Shown piece after piece: positions 1 to 6,848 of a stretch of DNA of 12,553 nucleotides. Every line of letters begins with the position of its first letter. Position 1 is the first letter of the stretch. This DNA comes from an uncultured Clostridia bacterium (lineage in GTDB: Bacteria; Bacillota; Clostridia; UBA1381). The position numbers were made by a program, and so were the translations under genes. The DNA is taken from NCBI GenBank assembly GCA_944391265.1, contig CALXSX010000034.1:1-12553 (forward strand), written 5' to 3'. The notes beneath the pieces are model-generated. The model was not told the DNA's origin. It was given only the letters and a program-made list of their open reading frames with translations, and did no database searches.

Positions 1-63
1 ACGGACGACGATGCAGACGGCAGGCGAAACGGAGGCTTCGGCAGCACGACAGGCGGCTGTTAA
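1..63 (+). CDS. dut: C-terminal end of probable dUTP diphosphatase (partial)
   Basis: Frame 1 is open from the window edge to a TAA at 61-63 and encodes a 20-residue tail containing RRNGGFGSTTGGC. This matches motif 5 of trimeric dUTPases (consensus RGxGGFGSTG), the flexible C-terminal arm that closes over the dUTP in a neighbouring subunit. The enzyme hydrolyses dUTP to dUMP and pyrophosphate in the cytoplasm, keeping uracil out of DNA and supplying dUMP for thymidylate synthesis. Two positions differ from the usual motif: R for the second residue and T for the last Gly. Only the tail is visible, so the call rests on one motif placed where it should be, directly before the stop. The gene converges on the minus-strand gene ending at 83, with 19 bp between the stop codons. 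Confidence 0.6.
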   Translation, partial: TDDDADGRRNGGFGSTTGGC

Positions 64-82
64 GGCTCGTTTCAAATCCTTT

Positions 83-1348
83 TTAACTCTGAAATGTCCC
101 CCGCCGCCGATTGCGGCAGGGGACATCCATTCCCTCGGGCGGCGTCATTCCATCAGGCGGCGTCATCCCACCCGGGCGGCCGGTGCTGTAAGATATTCCG
201 CCATGATGCATCTGTGTGCCTTTTGTGTACGATGATATGTCTGTGTAAAGACCGTCGGACTGTGTGCCGGAAGCTTCACCGCCTTTATAGACGTGATATG
301 TTCCCTCCTCAAGCTGCGGACAGCTTAGCGATATATACGAATAGCTGAACGGGAAATCATAGGCAAACACGGGATTATCACTGCTGTCGGTAATGCAGAT
401 CAGGTCGTCTGTAGCCTCAGAAAACTGAAGAAACATATAAAGCTGACCGGAGTTTTCGTCAAGCTCATCAAACATATTTCCTGCACCGACTACCGTTCCG
501 CCGTTTATAACTGAGCCTCTGTCCGAGTCAATGCCGCTGTCCATGCTATTCGGGCTTGCAAGAGCAATAACCGTTCCGCCGTTTATTGTTATGTAACCGT
601 TAGAATCAATTCCGTCTCCCTCAGTGCCTACCGCATTGCAGAAAACATAGCCGCCGTTTATCGTTATATGCGCGACCCCGTCCTCACTGCCGTTTATAGG
701 ATCGTCATTGCTGTAAACATAAATAGTACCGCCGTCAACGGTGAGGTGCTTGAACTTTACCCCAATTCCTTCCGTATCTCCGTTGACAGTCAGTTTTCCC
801 TCGCCGTTTATCAGGAGGGAAACATTTGAGCTTACCGCGCCGTCATGCTTTACGGTATCCTCTTCCGTCGCCGCTGTATGAGAGCCTGTAACGGTGTTAT
901 CAGATCCGTCCGCAAGTGTTAATGTAACTCCCGCCTTCCCCGGCTCGGCAGGCTCATACGCTGAGCGGACAAGCACTGCCGGAGCTGTACGGCAAGTTAT
1001 GTCGACACCGTCAAATACAATGTTCACGCTGTCGTCCTCACCGGCCGCAACAGCTATCTGCGCATCGGATATTTTTCCGCTGAACCTGTAAGTACCCGGC
1101 TTTGTTATTGTAACAACCTTATTTTTTACGTCTTTAAGCTCTTGTGCAACATCTGCATGAGTTTCAGTCACTTCGGACAAATACACGTTTTCATCGGCAT
1201 TTTGCGAAATGTCGCTGCCATCGACGGTAATGCCTATATCACTCATTACAATAACAGTTTCCTCTTCTTCGGCTGTTACTGAAAAGCCGTAAGAGCTTAT
1301 CATGCATACCGATAGAAAAATGCCTAACAATTTCTTAGCTTTACTCAT
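83..1348 (-). CDS. Secreted carbohydrate-binding protein, Cthe_2159 family (beta-helix)
   Basis: This 421-residue protein starts with a signal peptide (KK, then a hydrophobic stretch to about residue 26, VTAEEEE after it), so it is exported. The body has the look of the Cthe_2159 carbohydrate-binding domain family (PF14262): repeated strands such as LLINGEGKLTVNG, HITINGGYVFCNA and YITINGGTVIALA, with acidic loops such as GDGIDSNG, as expected of a right-handed parallel beta-helix that binds calcium. The founding member binds cellulose and pectic polysaccharide; the ligand here is unknown. The tail carries a Pro/Gly/Met repeat (GGMTPPDGMTPPEGM), probably a flexible or surface-linking segment. 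The last 14 residues (DVPCRNRRRGTFQS) are unlike the rest and are encoded by a strong hairpin at 95-125. Start: ATG at 1348 with GAGGGA five bases upstream. It lies 56 bp after fbp with no terminator seen between them, so it is probably the last gene of the ctp-fbp operon. Confidence 0.82.
   Translation of the reverse strand: MSKAKKLLGIFLSVCMISSYGFSVTAEEEETVIVMSDIGITVDGSDISQNADENVYLSEVTETHADVAQELKDVKNKVVTITKPGTYRFSGKISDAQIAVAAGEDDSVNIVFDGVDITCRTAPAVLVRSAYEPAEPGKAGVTLTLADGSDNTVTGSHTAATEEDTVKHDGAVSSNVSLLINGEGKLTVNGDTEGIGVKFKHLTVDGGTIYVYSNDDPINGSEDGVAHITINGGYVFCNAVGTEGDGIDSNGYITINGGTVIALASPNSMDSGIDSDRGSVINGGTVVGAGNMFDELDENSGQLYMFLQFSEATDDLICITDSSDNPVFAYDFPFSYSYISLSCPQLEEGTYHVYKGGEASGTQSDGLYTDISSYTKGTQMHHGGISYSTGRPGGMTPPDGMTPPEGMDVPCRNRRRGTFQS
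95..125 (-). terminator. Strong hairpin, possible terminator, inside the 3' end of the carbohydrate-binding gene
   Basis: A 13-bp stem with a 5-nt loop: 95-107 pairs with 113-125. On the plus strand there is one C:A mismatch (102/118), but in minus-strand RNA this becomes a U:G wobble, so the stem is fully paired in the direction of the carbohydrate-binding gene. The bases after it on that strand are TTTCAGAGTT, a weak U tract. The hairpin lies before the TAA at 83-85, inside the reading frame. It could end transcription from the minus strand or serve both convergent genes. The weak tail limits confidence. Confidence 0.45.
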
Positions 1349-1404
1349 TTTTATCCCTCTGATAACAGATTAGCTTTATGCGCCGTGCATGAATTTAACA
1401 GTCC

Positions 1405-3318
1405 TCAAATCTTTTGTTTGATTTGACCTTTCCTGTACGCCTCAAGAAGTGCCTCCAGCTCATTTATCGTCCTGCCTATTTCTGCACCGGTGTCCGTCTT
1501 TTCTACGAGCATACGCTGGTGCAGACGCTCCACCTCATAAATCACCGGCATTTCGCGGTCGCTTTTCCACTCCTCAGGACTGTGCTTTGCAAACGCCATG
1601 TATCTGGAGCTGTATATGAACGTGTATCCGCCCATGCCTGTGCGGGGCTGATACGCCTTTGATATTCCGCCGTCTATCATGAACAGCAGGCCGTCACCCT
1701 TGACCGGGTTTTCTCCCGACCTGACAGGTACGTGCCCGTTTATTATGTGAGAATCGCCTCCGAGCGAAAACTCTTCAAGTATTTTCAGGCAAGTTTCCTT
1801 TTTCTCAACAAGCCGGTAATAGTCGTTCATGTACTCCTTTGAAAGTTCTGCGTCGCCTATAAAATACCTCTCAAACGCCGCAAGCTTGCTTTTTCCAAAA
1901 AGCGGTGATTTTTTTCCGCACCAGAGATACCAGAAGAAATCGGTGCTTGTGGAATTTATTTCATGCTCCGAAAAAAATGCCTCCCTGACCTCTTCATTTA
2001 TAAATTCGAGGTAGCTTCTTCCGTAAAGCTCCTCACCGCCGAACGAAACGCGGTCAAACTCACCGTCCGGAGTCATGGGTATACAGCCGTGATAGAGCAG
2101 ATTGTTGTTGCATATCTTGTACATGCTCCCCTTTTCGTACAGGAACCTTATATGCTTTTGCAAAGTCTTGCTGTGCATGAATGAAGCAGCGAGCGTATTC
2201 ATCAGATTCTGTTCGCCCTGCGTGAGCTCAAGCGGAGCCTTGGGGTTGACGGTAGGGAAGTTTTTGTCCTTAAGATCATACGTTATTGAGTCTATTGTGA
2301 CCGTTCCGTTTTCAAAATCAACCTTTGACAGTATATCGCGCCCTTCCATTCCGTATTCCGCATGCCGCCTGTACAGCTGCCCCTCAAGCTTGAACATTAT
2401 AACGGCTATCGCCTTGTGCATTTTCGCGGCAAGGCTCTTGCTTACGGTGTCGTACTTGCTCTCGTCGAATATGTGAGGCATGAACCTCTCGCAGGGATCG
2501 TCTGCGTACACCTCCGATGCGAACATGGAAAGCGGACGCAGATTTATACCGTAGCCGTCCTCAAGGCAGTCAAAATTGTTATAGCTTATGCCTATCCTTA
2601 TAACGCTCGCTATGCACGTCAGGTTGCCGGACGCGGCGCCCATCCATGCGATGTCGTGGTTTCCCCACTGAATGTCAATATCGTGAAAGCTCATGAGCTC
2701 GTCCATTATGAGGTCCGCCCTGGGGCCTCTGTCAAAAATATCGCCTATGATGTGAAGCTTGTCGACAGAAATCTCGCGTATCATTTTGCAGATGCCGGAT
2801 ATGAACTCCTCCGCCACTCCGGCACGCAAAATAGCGTCAACCATTCTCTCAAAGTGCAGATCCTTGTTCGCGCCTGAAAAGTGAAGGAATTCATCAATTA
2901 TGTACGCGAACGTCTTGGGCGCTTTTTTCCTCACCCTCGAAATAGTACATTTGCCGGCAAAGTCCTTGCACACCTCGACAAGCGCCGAGGCCGTTATCTT
3001 GAACCACTCATCAAAATCCGCGTCCTTTTTCCTGTCCTTCATGCACCGCTCCGGCTCGTAGATAAGGCTTGCAAGAGTCACCCTGTCCTTTTCCGTCATA
3101 GTCCTGAAAAACAGCTCGTCTATCCTCGTCTTTATAACGCCTGATGCGCTTTTGAGCTGGTGAATGAACGCTTCATGCTCTCCGTGCAGGTCGCTGAAAA
3201 AATACTCCGTACCCTTGGGCATACCGCATATAGTGAGCAGGTTTATCATCTCAGCCGCGGCGCTTTCAATGTTCGGATACCGCTCCGCCAGCAAATTAAG
3301 GTAATGAATATCAAGCAT
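1405..3318 (-). CDS. fbp: Fructose-1,6-bisphosphatase, class III
   Basis: Cytoplasmic gluconeogenic enzyme that hydrolyses fructose 1,6-bisphosphate to fructose 6-phosphate and phosphate. The 637-residue product has the size and motifs of the Firmicutes class III family (PF06874), a metallophosphatase unrelated to the class I and II enzymes. Metal-site motifs in order: SDLHGEH (42-48), GDIFDRGP (192-199), GNHD (219-222), LLYHGC (407-412) and NGHVPV (527-532), then GDGLLFMIDGG near 541-551. All expected ligand residues are present and the frame is intact. An upstream in-frame GTG at 3336 would add six residues, but the AAAGG ribosome-binding site would then lie inside the gene. ATG at 3318 has that site 8 nt upstream, so I use it. 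The start lies 14 nt after the ctp stop codon, which suggests translational coupling. Confidence 0.95.
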   Translation of the reverse strand: MLDIHYLNLLAERYPNIESAAAEMINLLTICGMPKGTEYFFSDLHGEHEAFIHQLKSASGVIKTRIDELFFRTMTEKDRVTLASLIYEPERCMKDRKKDADFDEWFKITASALVEVCKDFAGKCTISRVRKKAPKTFAYIIDEFLHFSGANKDLHFERMVDAILRAGVAEEFISGICKMIREISVDKLHIIGDIFDRGPRADLIMDELMSFHDIDIQWGNHDIAWMGAASGNLTCIASVIRIGISYNNFDCLEDGYGINLRPLSMFASEVYADDPCERFMPHIFDESKYDTVSKSLAAKMHKAIAVIMFKLEGQLYRRHAEYGMEGRDILSKVDFENGTVTIDSITYDLKDKNFPTVNPKAPLELTQGEQNLMNTLAASFMHSKTLQKHIRFLYEKGSMYKICNNNLLYHGCIPMTPDGEFDRVSFGGEELYGRSYLEFINEEVREAFFSEHEINSTSTDFFWYLWCGKKSPLFGKSKLAAFERYFIGDAELSKEYMNDYYRLVEKKETCLKILEEFSLGGDSHIINGHVPVRSGENPVKGDGLLFMIDGGISKAYQPRTGMGGYTFIYSSRYMAFAKHSPEEWKSDREMPVIYEVERLHQRMLVEKTDTGAEIGRTINELEALLEAYRKGQIKQKI

Positions 3319-3332
3319 ACTTTTTTCCTTTC

Positions 3333-4532
3333 TCACTCGGCCGCCAAAACGTCAAGAGCCTTTTGCAGCTGAATGTCCTTGTCCTTTTCAATCGATACGA
3401 CGGGGGTCTGCTCATAACCGGATATCGGCTCAACCTCAATGTCAGGAGTTATTCCGGTACCATGAACGCAAGTTCCTCCCGGCGTGAAATACCTCGCTAC
3501 TGTAACAACTATTCCCGAGCCGTCGGAAAGCGGGTATATCCTCTGCATTATACCTTTTCCGAATGTCGTTGTGCCGATTACCTCAGCCTTTTCGTAGTCT
3601 CTGAGCGCGCCCGTAAGAAGCTCAGCCGCACTTGCCGTGTTCCCGTTTACGAGCACCGCCATGGGTATGTCGAGCTCATTGGCATCGGACATCACCTTAT
3701 CGCCATTTCCGTTCTTATCTTCGGTATATGTAATAACGCCCTCAGGGACGAGCATGTCGGCTATCGCTGTAACCTCGTCAAGGTCTCCGCCGCCGTTATC
3801 GCGCACGTCTATAACAAGCTTTTGCATATCCTCTGACATAAGGTCTGACAGTGCTTCGGTGAACTCCTCCGACGTCGATTTCTCATCGGGGGCTGACGAC
3901 CTGTTAAAAGACGATATGCGTATATATCCTACGTCATTGCCGAGCATCTCGTATTTGACCGTTTTTTCGTGAACCTTTCTCCTTGTAACGGTGACGTCAC
4001 GCTCTTCTCCGTTTCTGCGAATCGTGAGCACAACGCTTGTATTTTCGGCATTTTCCATACCGCCACCTTTTATTTTGGCGACCGCCTCGTTCATCTGCGT
4101 GCCGCTGTAGCGCTGACCGTCAACCGCCACAAGAATGTCATTGGGTAGGATTCCGGCTTCAAAGCCCGGAGCATCGTCCTGAACCGAAACAACGCGTATC
4201 TCGTCTTTTTCCTTGTCCATTACTACAGTAACGCCGATGCCGACAAAATCACCGCTTCCGCTGTTCATGTACGTTTCAAACTGGTCTTTGCTGTAGTATA
4301 CGGTATACGGATCGTCAAGCGCCATGGAAAGCCCGAGCGCCGCGTAATCCGCCGCCTTTTCCTCGTCATAATCGTATAGGAAATTACTTTTCAAAACGGT
4401 CTGCACCCCCGACAGCTTTGCTGTCAGAGTACCGTTTACAAAATATGTATCGTATGCGCCCCTTGCAACCCATGCTGCGGCAAACACCGCAACCGCTGTT
4501 ACAGCACACGCCGCCGCTGCCTTTTTATTCAT
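3333..4532 (-). CDS. C-terminal processing peptidase, S41 family (CtpA/CtpB-like)
   Basis: A 399-residue membrane-anchored serine protease of the carboxyl-terminal processing family. It has one N-terminal transmembrane segment (about residues 4-24, Ala/Val rich). A PDZ domain follows, at about 92-175 (GIGVTVV, then GILPNDILVAVDG), which recognises the C-terminus of substrates. The S41 catalytic domain comes last. The catalytic Ser is in NTASAAEL (Ser301) and the general-base Lys in TTTFGKG (Lys326); the 25-residue gap is the one seen in CtpB of Bacillus. The protease acts outside the membrane. In sporulating species CtpB relatives act in the SpoIVB/sigma-K pathway, but CtpA-type housekeeping proteases look the same, so a sporulation role is only a guess from the neighbourhood. 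Start: ATG at 4532 with GGAAAGGA 8 nt upstream; a TTG at 4562 is in frame but less likely. No promoter of its own is evident. Confidence 0.93.
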   Translation of the reverse strand: MNKKAAAACAVTAVAVFAAAWVARGAYDTYFVNGTLTAKLSGVQTVLKSNFLYDYDEEKAADYAALGLSMALDDPYTVYYSKDQFETYMNSGSGDFVGIGVTVVMDKEKDEIRVVSVQDDAPGFEAGILPNDILVAVDGQRYSGTQMNEAVAKIKGGGMENAENTSVVLTIRRNGEERDVTVTRRKVHEKTVKYEMLGNDVGYIRISSFNRSSAPDEKSTSEEFTEALSDLMSEDMQKLVIDVRDNGGGDLDEVTAIADMLVPEGVITYTEDKNGNGDKVMSDANELDIPMAVLVNGNTASAAELLTGALRDYEKAEVIGTTTFGKGIMQRIYPLSDGSGIVVTVARYFTPGGTCVHGTGITPDIEVEPISGYEQTPVVSIEKDKDIQLQKALDVLAAE

Positions 4533-4550
4533 ATAGTCAGTCCTTTCCGT

Positions 4551-4630
4551 CTGAATAAACAAAGAGCCGTCCCGCTTGGGGACAGCCCTGAAACTGCCGG
4601 TACTGCGCCGGAGAGTGATATTTTATTCAG
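4551..4630. repeat. 80-bp element bounded by a 9-bp perfect inverted repeat
   Basis: CTGAATAAA at 4551-4559 and its exact complement TTTATTCAG at 4622-4630 enclose two smaller dyads: the 4563-4589 hairpin and a CCGG/CCGG pair at about 4597-4611. Seven T residues follow the right arm on the plus strand. The whole fills the gap between the regulator and ctp. It may be a nested 3'-UTR structure or a small palindromic repeat element. No flanking target duplication is visible. Confidence 0.5.
4554..4589 (-). terminator. Rho-independent terminator after the PucR-type gene
   Basis: In minus-strand RNA, 4589-4579 pairs with 4573-4563 over 11 consecutive positions, two of them G:U wobbles, around the 5-nt loop CAAGC. 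The tail TTGTTTATT follows directly. The two wobbles are C:A mismatches on the other strand, so the structure is oriented for minus-strand transcripts. It lies 54 nt after the regulator's stop and 22 nt before the ctp start. I see no new promoter after it, so ctp may depend on partial read-through or on a promoter I do not recognise. Confidence 0.62.
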
Positions 4631-4642
4631 TTTTTTTATACT

Positions 4643-5431
4643 TCATATCTTCATGGAATCGGAGGCAAGGTATTTGTGAACCATCATGGCTACCTTGAAC
4701 ACTATCGCCTGATCGAACTTCCTGAGGTCAAGCCCCGTCAGCTTGTATATCTTTTCAAGCCTGTACACAAGCGTGTTCCTGTGCACGAACAGCTGTCTTG
4801 ATGTTTCACTGACATTCAAATCGTTTTCAAAAAACTTGTTTATCGTGAGAATGGTCTCATCGTCAAGTGACGCAATGTCTCCCTTTTTGAAAACCTCCTG
4901 CAGGAAAAGCTCGCACAGCTTAATCGGGAGCTGATATATAAGTCTGCCGATGCCGAGGTTGTCATAGCTCAAAATATATTTTTCCTCCTCGAACACCTTG
5001 CCGACCTCAAGGGCTATCTGCGCCTCCTTGTAGCAGCTGTTAAGCTCGTCCAGCGTATGAGCCACCGTACCGACTCCGACGAGCGTATTAAGGAAAGTCT
5101 CGCCGTTTACAGTGTCTACAACAGACTGCGCTGTCTGATGAAGCTCCTCCGGCGACGGCACTGTCCTCATCTCCTTAATGAGCACAACGTTCGCGCTGTC
5201 AACGCTTATGACGAAATCCTTCTCCTTGTCGGGGAACATATTTCTTACAACCTCGTATATGCCGCTTTCAACGCGGTCGTTCACCTTCACGTAAAATACA
5301 GCTCTGGGAACATCTACCTCAACGTGCAGTTCCCTTGCTTTTTGATGGAGATCAAAAGCGAGAAGATTGTCAAAAATGATGTTTTGCATGAACATGGTCT
5401 TGTCGTATTTCTCGTCATAATAATGACGCAC
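4643..5431 (-). CDS. Downstream piece: PucR-type helix-turn-helix domain
   Basis: This 262-residue reading frame is what remains after the internal TAA. It begins at a GTG with no recognisable ribosome-binding site, so independent translation is doubtful. The C-terminal 60 or so residues (NDLNVSETSRQLFVHRNTLVYRL, broken here only by the family pattern: ETSRQLFVHRNTL core) match the PucR C-terminal helix-turn-helix (HTH_30). The middle, including YDNLGIGRLIYQLP, is the GGDEF-like region typical of CdaR/PucR proteins. It could in principle bind DNA without the sensory part, which would give unregulated activity. Confidence 0.6.
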   Translation of the reverse strand: MRHYYDEKYDKTMFMQNIIFDNLLAFDLHQKARELHVEVDVPRAVFYVKVNDRVESGIYEVVRNMFPDKEKDFVISVDSANVVLIKEMRTVPSPEELHQTAQSVVDTVNGETFLNTLVGVGTVAHTLDELNSCYKEAQIALEVGKVFEEEKYILSYDNLGIGRLIYQLPIKLCELFLQEVFKKGDIASLDDETILTINKFFENDLNVSETSRQLFVHRNTLVYRLEKIYKLTGLDLRKFDQAIVFKVAMMVHKYLASDSMKI

Positions 5432-5494
5432 GTTATTTGCCGCGACAACGACGGCGTTGCAGCAAACCTTTGAAACCTCGTCAGTGCCTTCTAC

Positions 5495-5728
5495 TTAAAC
5501 AACATATTCCGAGTACGGCTTGTTTGAAAGCACCTTTACAGTGTATCCGTCCTTAAAAAGCACCTTGTCGCTGTTTGTTACGGCATACACAAGATCCTCA
5601 ATCACCTCAGGCTTTGGCTCCGATCCTGTCGATGCGAGAATAAGTCCCTGAGAATCTGTTATTCCGAACCGTTTTGGAAAAACATCTGCCATTTGCGAAA
5701 CGATATTCTGAAACGCCTTGCTTATCAT
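5495..5728 (-). CDS. Upstream piece: N-terminal sensory fragment of the PucR/CdaR-type regulator
   Basis: ATG 5728 follows GGAGG at a 9-nt spacing and opens a 77-residue product ending at TAA 5497-5495. A longer version from ATG 5746 would place the GGAGG inside the gene. The sequence (MISKAFQNIV start, then FGITDSQGLILAST) is like the N-terminal sugar-diacid recognition or PAS-like region of CdaR-type regulators. As a stand-alone peptide it lacks any DNA-binding part and is probably non-functional. Confidence 0.6.
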   Translation of the reverse strand: MISKAFQNIVSQMADVFPKRFGITDSQGLILASTGSEPKPEVIEDLVYAVTNSDKVLFKDGYTVKVLSNKPYSEYVV

Positions 5729-5767
5729 TTGACAATACCTCCACATAATACATGTTATATATATTCA

Positions 5768-5796
5768 ATTATACAGCAATAATTGTGATTTTGCAA
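5768..5796 (-). promoter_or_regulatory. Sigma-A type promoter for the PucR-type gene
   Basis: On the minus strand TTGCAA (5796-5791) is followed after 17 nt by a perfect TATAAT (5773-5768). Transcription would start near 5761, giving a leader of about 33 nt to ATG 5728. The region is AT-rich and lies in the 100-bp gap after sigG, so the regulator can be transcribed apart from the sporulation genes. Confidence 0.7.
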
Positions 5797-5828
5797 GGCT
5801 TTTTCATAAAAAATTTACAAATTTCATT

Positions 5829-6599
5829 TTAAACATATTTTTTCATCTGTTTAAGGGCGCTTTTTTCAAGACGCGACACCTGTGCCTGGCTTATGCCTAT
5901 CTCGTCGGCGACCTCCATCTGCGTTCTCCCCTGAAAGAAGCGAAGCTTCAGAATATGCTTTTCGCGCTCGTCAAGATGTCTCATTGCCTCGTTTATAGCG
6001 ATGTTTTCAAGCCAGCTTTCGTCGCTGTTTTTCTCGTCTTTAACCTGGTCCATAACGTAAATCGCCTCCCCGCCGTCATGGTAAATCGGCTCAAAAAGCG
6101 ATATGGGGTCGGATATGGCGTCAAGCGCGAACACAACGTCGCTTTTAGGCAGGTTAAGCTCTTTTGCTATCTCAGCGACCGTAGGCTCACGTGAATTTGT
6201 GCTGACAAGCTTTTCCTTTACCTGAAGCGCCTTGTAGGCAATATCCTTAAGTGATCTGGACACTCTTATGGAATTGTTGTCGCGGAGATAGCGCCGTATC
6301 TCCCCTATTATCATCGGCACGGCATACGTCGAAAACTGGACGTTCTGCGACAGGTCAAAATTGTCGATTGCCTTTATAAGTCCGATACATCCCACCTGAA
6401 ACAGGTCGTCGGGGTTTTCGCCCCTGTTTGAAAAGCGCTGTATAACGCTGAGAACAAGCCTGAGATTTCCGTGAATGAACTTCTCCCTAGCCTGCTCGTC
6501 TCCAGCCTTTATTTTTACGAACAGTTCCTCCTTCTCTTTCCTGGAAAGCGTGGGAAGCTTTGATGTGTTAACTCCGCAGATTTCGACCTTGTTTATCAT
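5829..6599 (-). CDS. sigG: RNA polymerase sigma-G factor (late forespore)
   Basis: Sigma-70 family factor that directs late gene expression in the engulfed forespore. The protein aligns by eye almost throughout with Bacillus SigG, including NKVEICGV..TSKLP at the N-terminus, region 2 (DDLFQVGCIGLIKAIDNFD, FSTYAVPMIIGEIRRYLRDN), the linker (SLFEPIYHDGGE, YVMDQV) and the region 4 helix-turn-helix (FFQGRTQMEVADEIGISQAQVSRLEK). The length, 256 residues from ATG 6599, is normal. ATG 6611 is also in frame, but GGAAGGA directly abuts it; ATG 6599 is about 12 nt from that site and gives the usual family N-terminus. Start choice is moderately sure. It lies third in the conserved spoIIGA-sigE-sigG order, 262 bp after sigE, with its own promoter candidate at 6819-6848. 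Confidence 0.97.
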   Translation of the reverse strand: MINKVEICGVNTSKLPTLSRKEKEELFVKIKAGDEQAREKFIHGNLRLVLSVIQRFSNRGENPDDLFQVGCIGLIKAIDNFDLSQNVQFSTYAVPMIIGEIRRYLRDNNSIRVSRSLKDIAYKALQVKEKLVSTNSREPTVAEIAKELNLPKSDVVFALDAISDPISLFEPIYHDGGEAIYVMDQVKDEKNSDESWLENIAINEAMRHLDEREKHILKLRFFQGRTQMEVADEIGISQAQVSRLEKSALKQMKKYV

Positions 6600-6631
6600 A
6601 AATGACAACATTCCTTCCGTAGATATTTCAA

Positions 6632-6646
6632 AAGCCGTATGGGCTT
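6632..6646 (-). other. Small hairpin just upstream of the sigG ribosome-binding site
   Basis: AAGCC (6632-6636) and GGCTT (6642-6646) form a 5-bp stem with a 5-nt loop; on the minus strand a TTTTGAAATAT stretch starts in its last bases and runs on. It lies about 14 nt before the GGAAGGA site. It could slow translation or act as a weak attenuator in the sigG leader; the stem is short. Confidence 0.25.
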
Positions 6647-6777
6647 CCGATTCATGGGAACGAAAAACGGCGCGTCAAACGCTGATTAACACTTAGCTTC
6701 GCGCTGCGTTTTTTTTGCTCGCCATATGTACTTTGGGAATGTTAATGTATGTCACTATAATTTAAATCGGAACGGCA

Positions 6778-6798
6778 CACGCCGCCTATTGTGGCGTG
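6778..6798. repeat. Dyad in the sigG leader
   Basis: CACGCCGC (6778-6785) faces GTGGCGTG (6791-6798) around the 5-nt loop CTATT: 8 bp, with one G:U pair on the plus strand and one A:C mismatch on the minus strand. It would lie in the untranslated leader of a transcript from the 6819-6848 promoter. No T tract follows on either strand, so it is unlikely to be a simple terminator. An RNA element or protein site is possible. Confidence 0.35.
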
Positions 6799-6818
6799 GG
6801 ACAAATTTGCTATATTTA

Positions 6819-6848
6819 TATTTTAACCATTTTCCGCCGCCGCTATTC
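6819..6848 (-). promoter_or_regulatory. Sigma-F type promoter candidate for sigG
   Basis: On the minus strand GAATA (6848-6844) is followed after exactly 15 nt by GGTTAAAATA (6828-6819). The -10 fits the sigma-F consensus GGnnAnAnTR at every fixed position, and the -35 fits GyATA at four of five. Sigma-F control of sigG is established in Bacillus, so site and gene agree. Transcription would start near 6812, leaving an unusually long leader of about 210 nt before ATG 6599. Confidence 0.55.

Larger units (their letters stand above)
4643..5728 (-). pseudogene. PucR/CdaR-type transcriptional regulator interrupted by one in-frame TAA
   Basis: One reading frame runs from ATG 5728 to TGA 4643 with a single stop, TAA at 5497-5495; the rest is open and protein-like. 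The 77 codons before the stop and the 284 after it form one domain order: an N-terminal sensory region, a central GGDEF-like region and a C-terminal PucR helix-turn-helix. The 21 codons right after the stop (beginning VEGTDEVSKVC) continue a sensible fold and lack a start codon, so this is a nonsense change rather than a frameshift. TAT or TAC (Tyr) to TAA is one possible single change. Members of this family usually sense small metabolites such as sugar diacids or purine derivatives. The promoter, ribosome-binding site (GGAGG before ATG 5728) and terminator all look intact, so the loss is recent, the base is miscalled, or the stop is suppressed. Confidence 0.75.

Noticed and set aside
120..190. 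Short repeats in the Pro/Gly/Met tail as a possible CRISPR or satellite
   Set aside because: They are in-frame codon repeats for MTPPDG/MTPPEG, only two or three units, with no spacers.
2362..2877. 171-codon plus-strand open frame opposite fbp
   Set aside because: It is a shadow of the strongly supported fbp gene, with no ribosome-binding site and no family-like sequence.
3316..3336. GTG at 3336 as the fbp start, overlapping the ctp stop codon
   Set aside because: The AAAGG site would lie inside the coding region; ATG 3318 is correctly spaced from it.
5812..5835. AAATTT/AAATTT dyad as a sigG terminator
   Set aside because: It is purely A/T with a very short loop and would be too unstable to terminate well.
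6652..6681. TTGACG with ATGAAT 17 nt downstream (minus strand) as a sigma-A promoter for sigG
   Set aside because: The -10 is a poor match to TATAAT. The sigma-F-type site at 6819-6848 fits better and makes biological sense.
6677..6716. Plus-strand hairpin (AAACGC/GCGTTT) followed by eight T residues, resembling a terminator
   Set aside because: The loop is 23 nt, the stem only 6 bp, and there is no plus-strand gene upstream for it to end.
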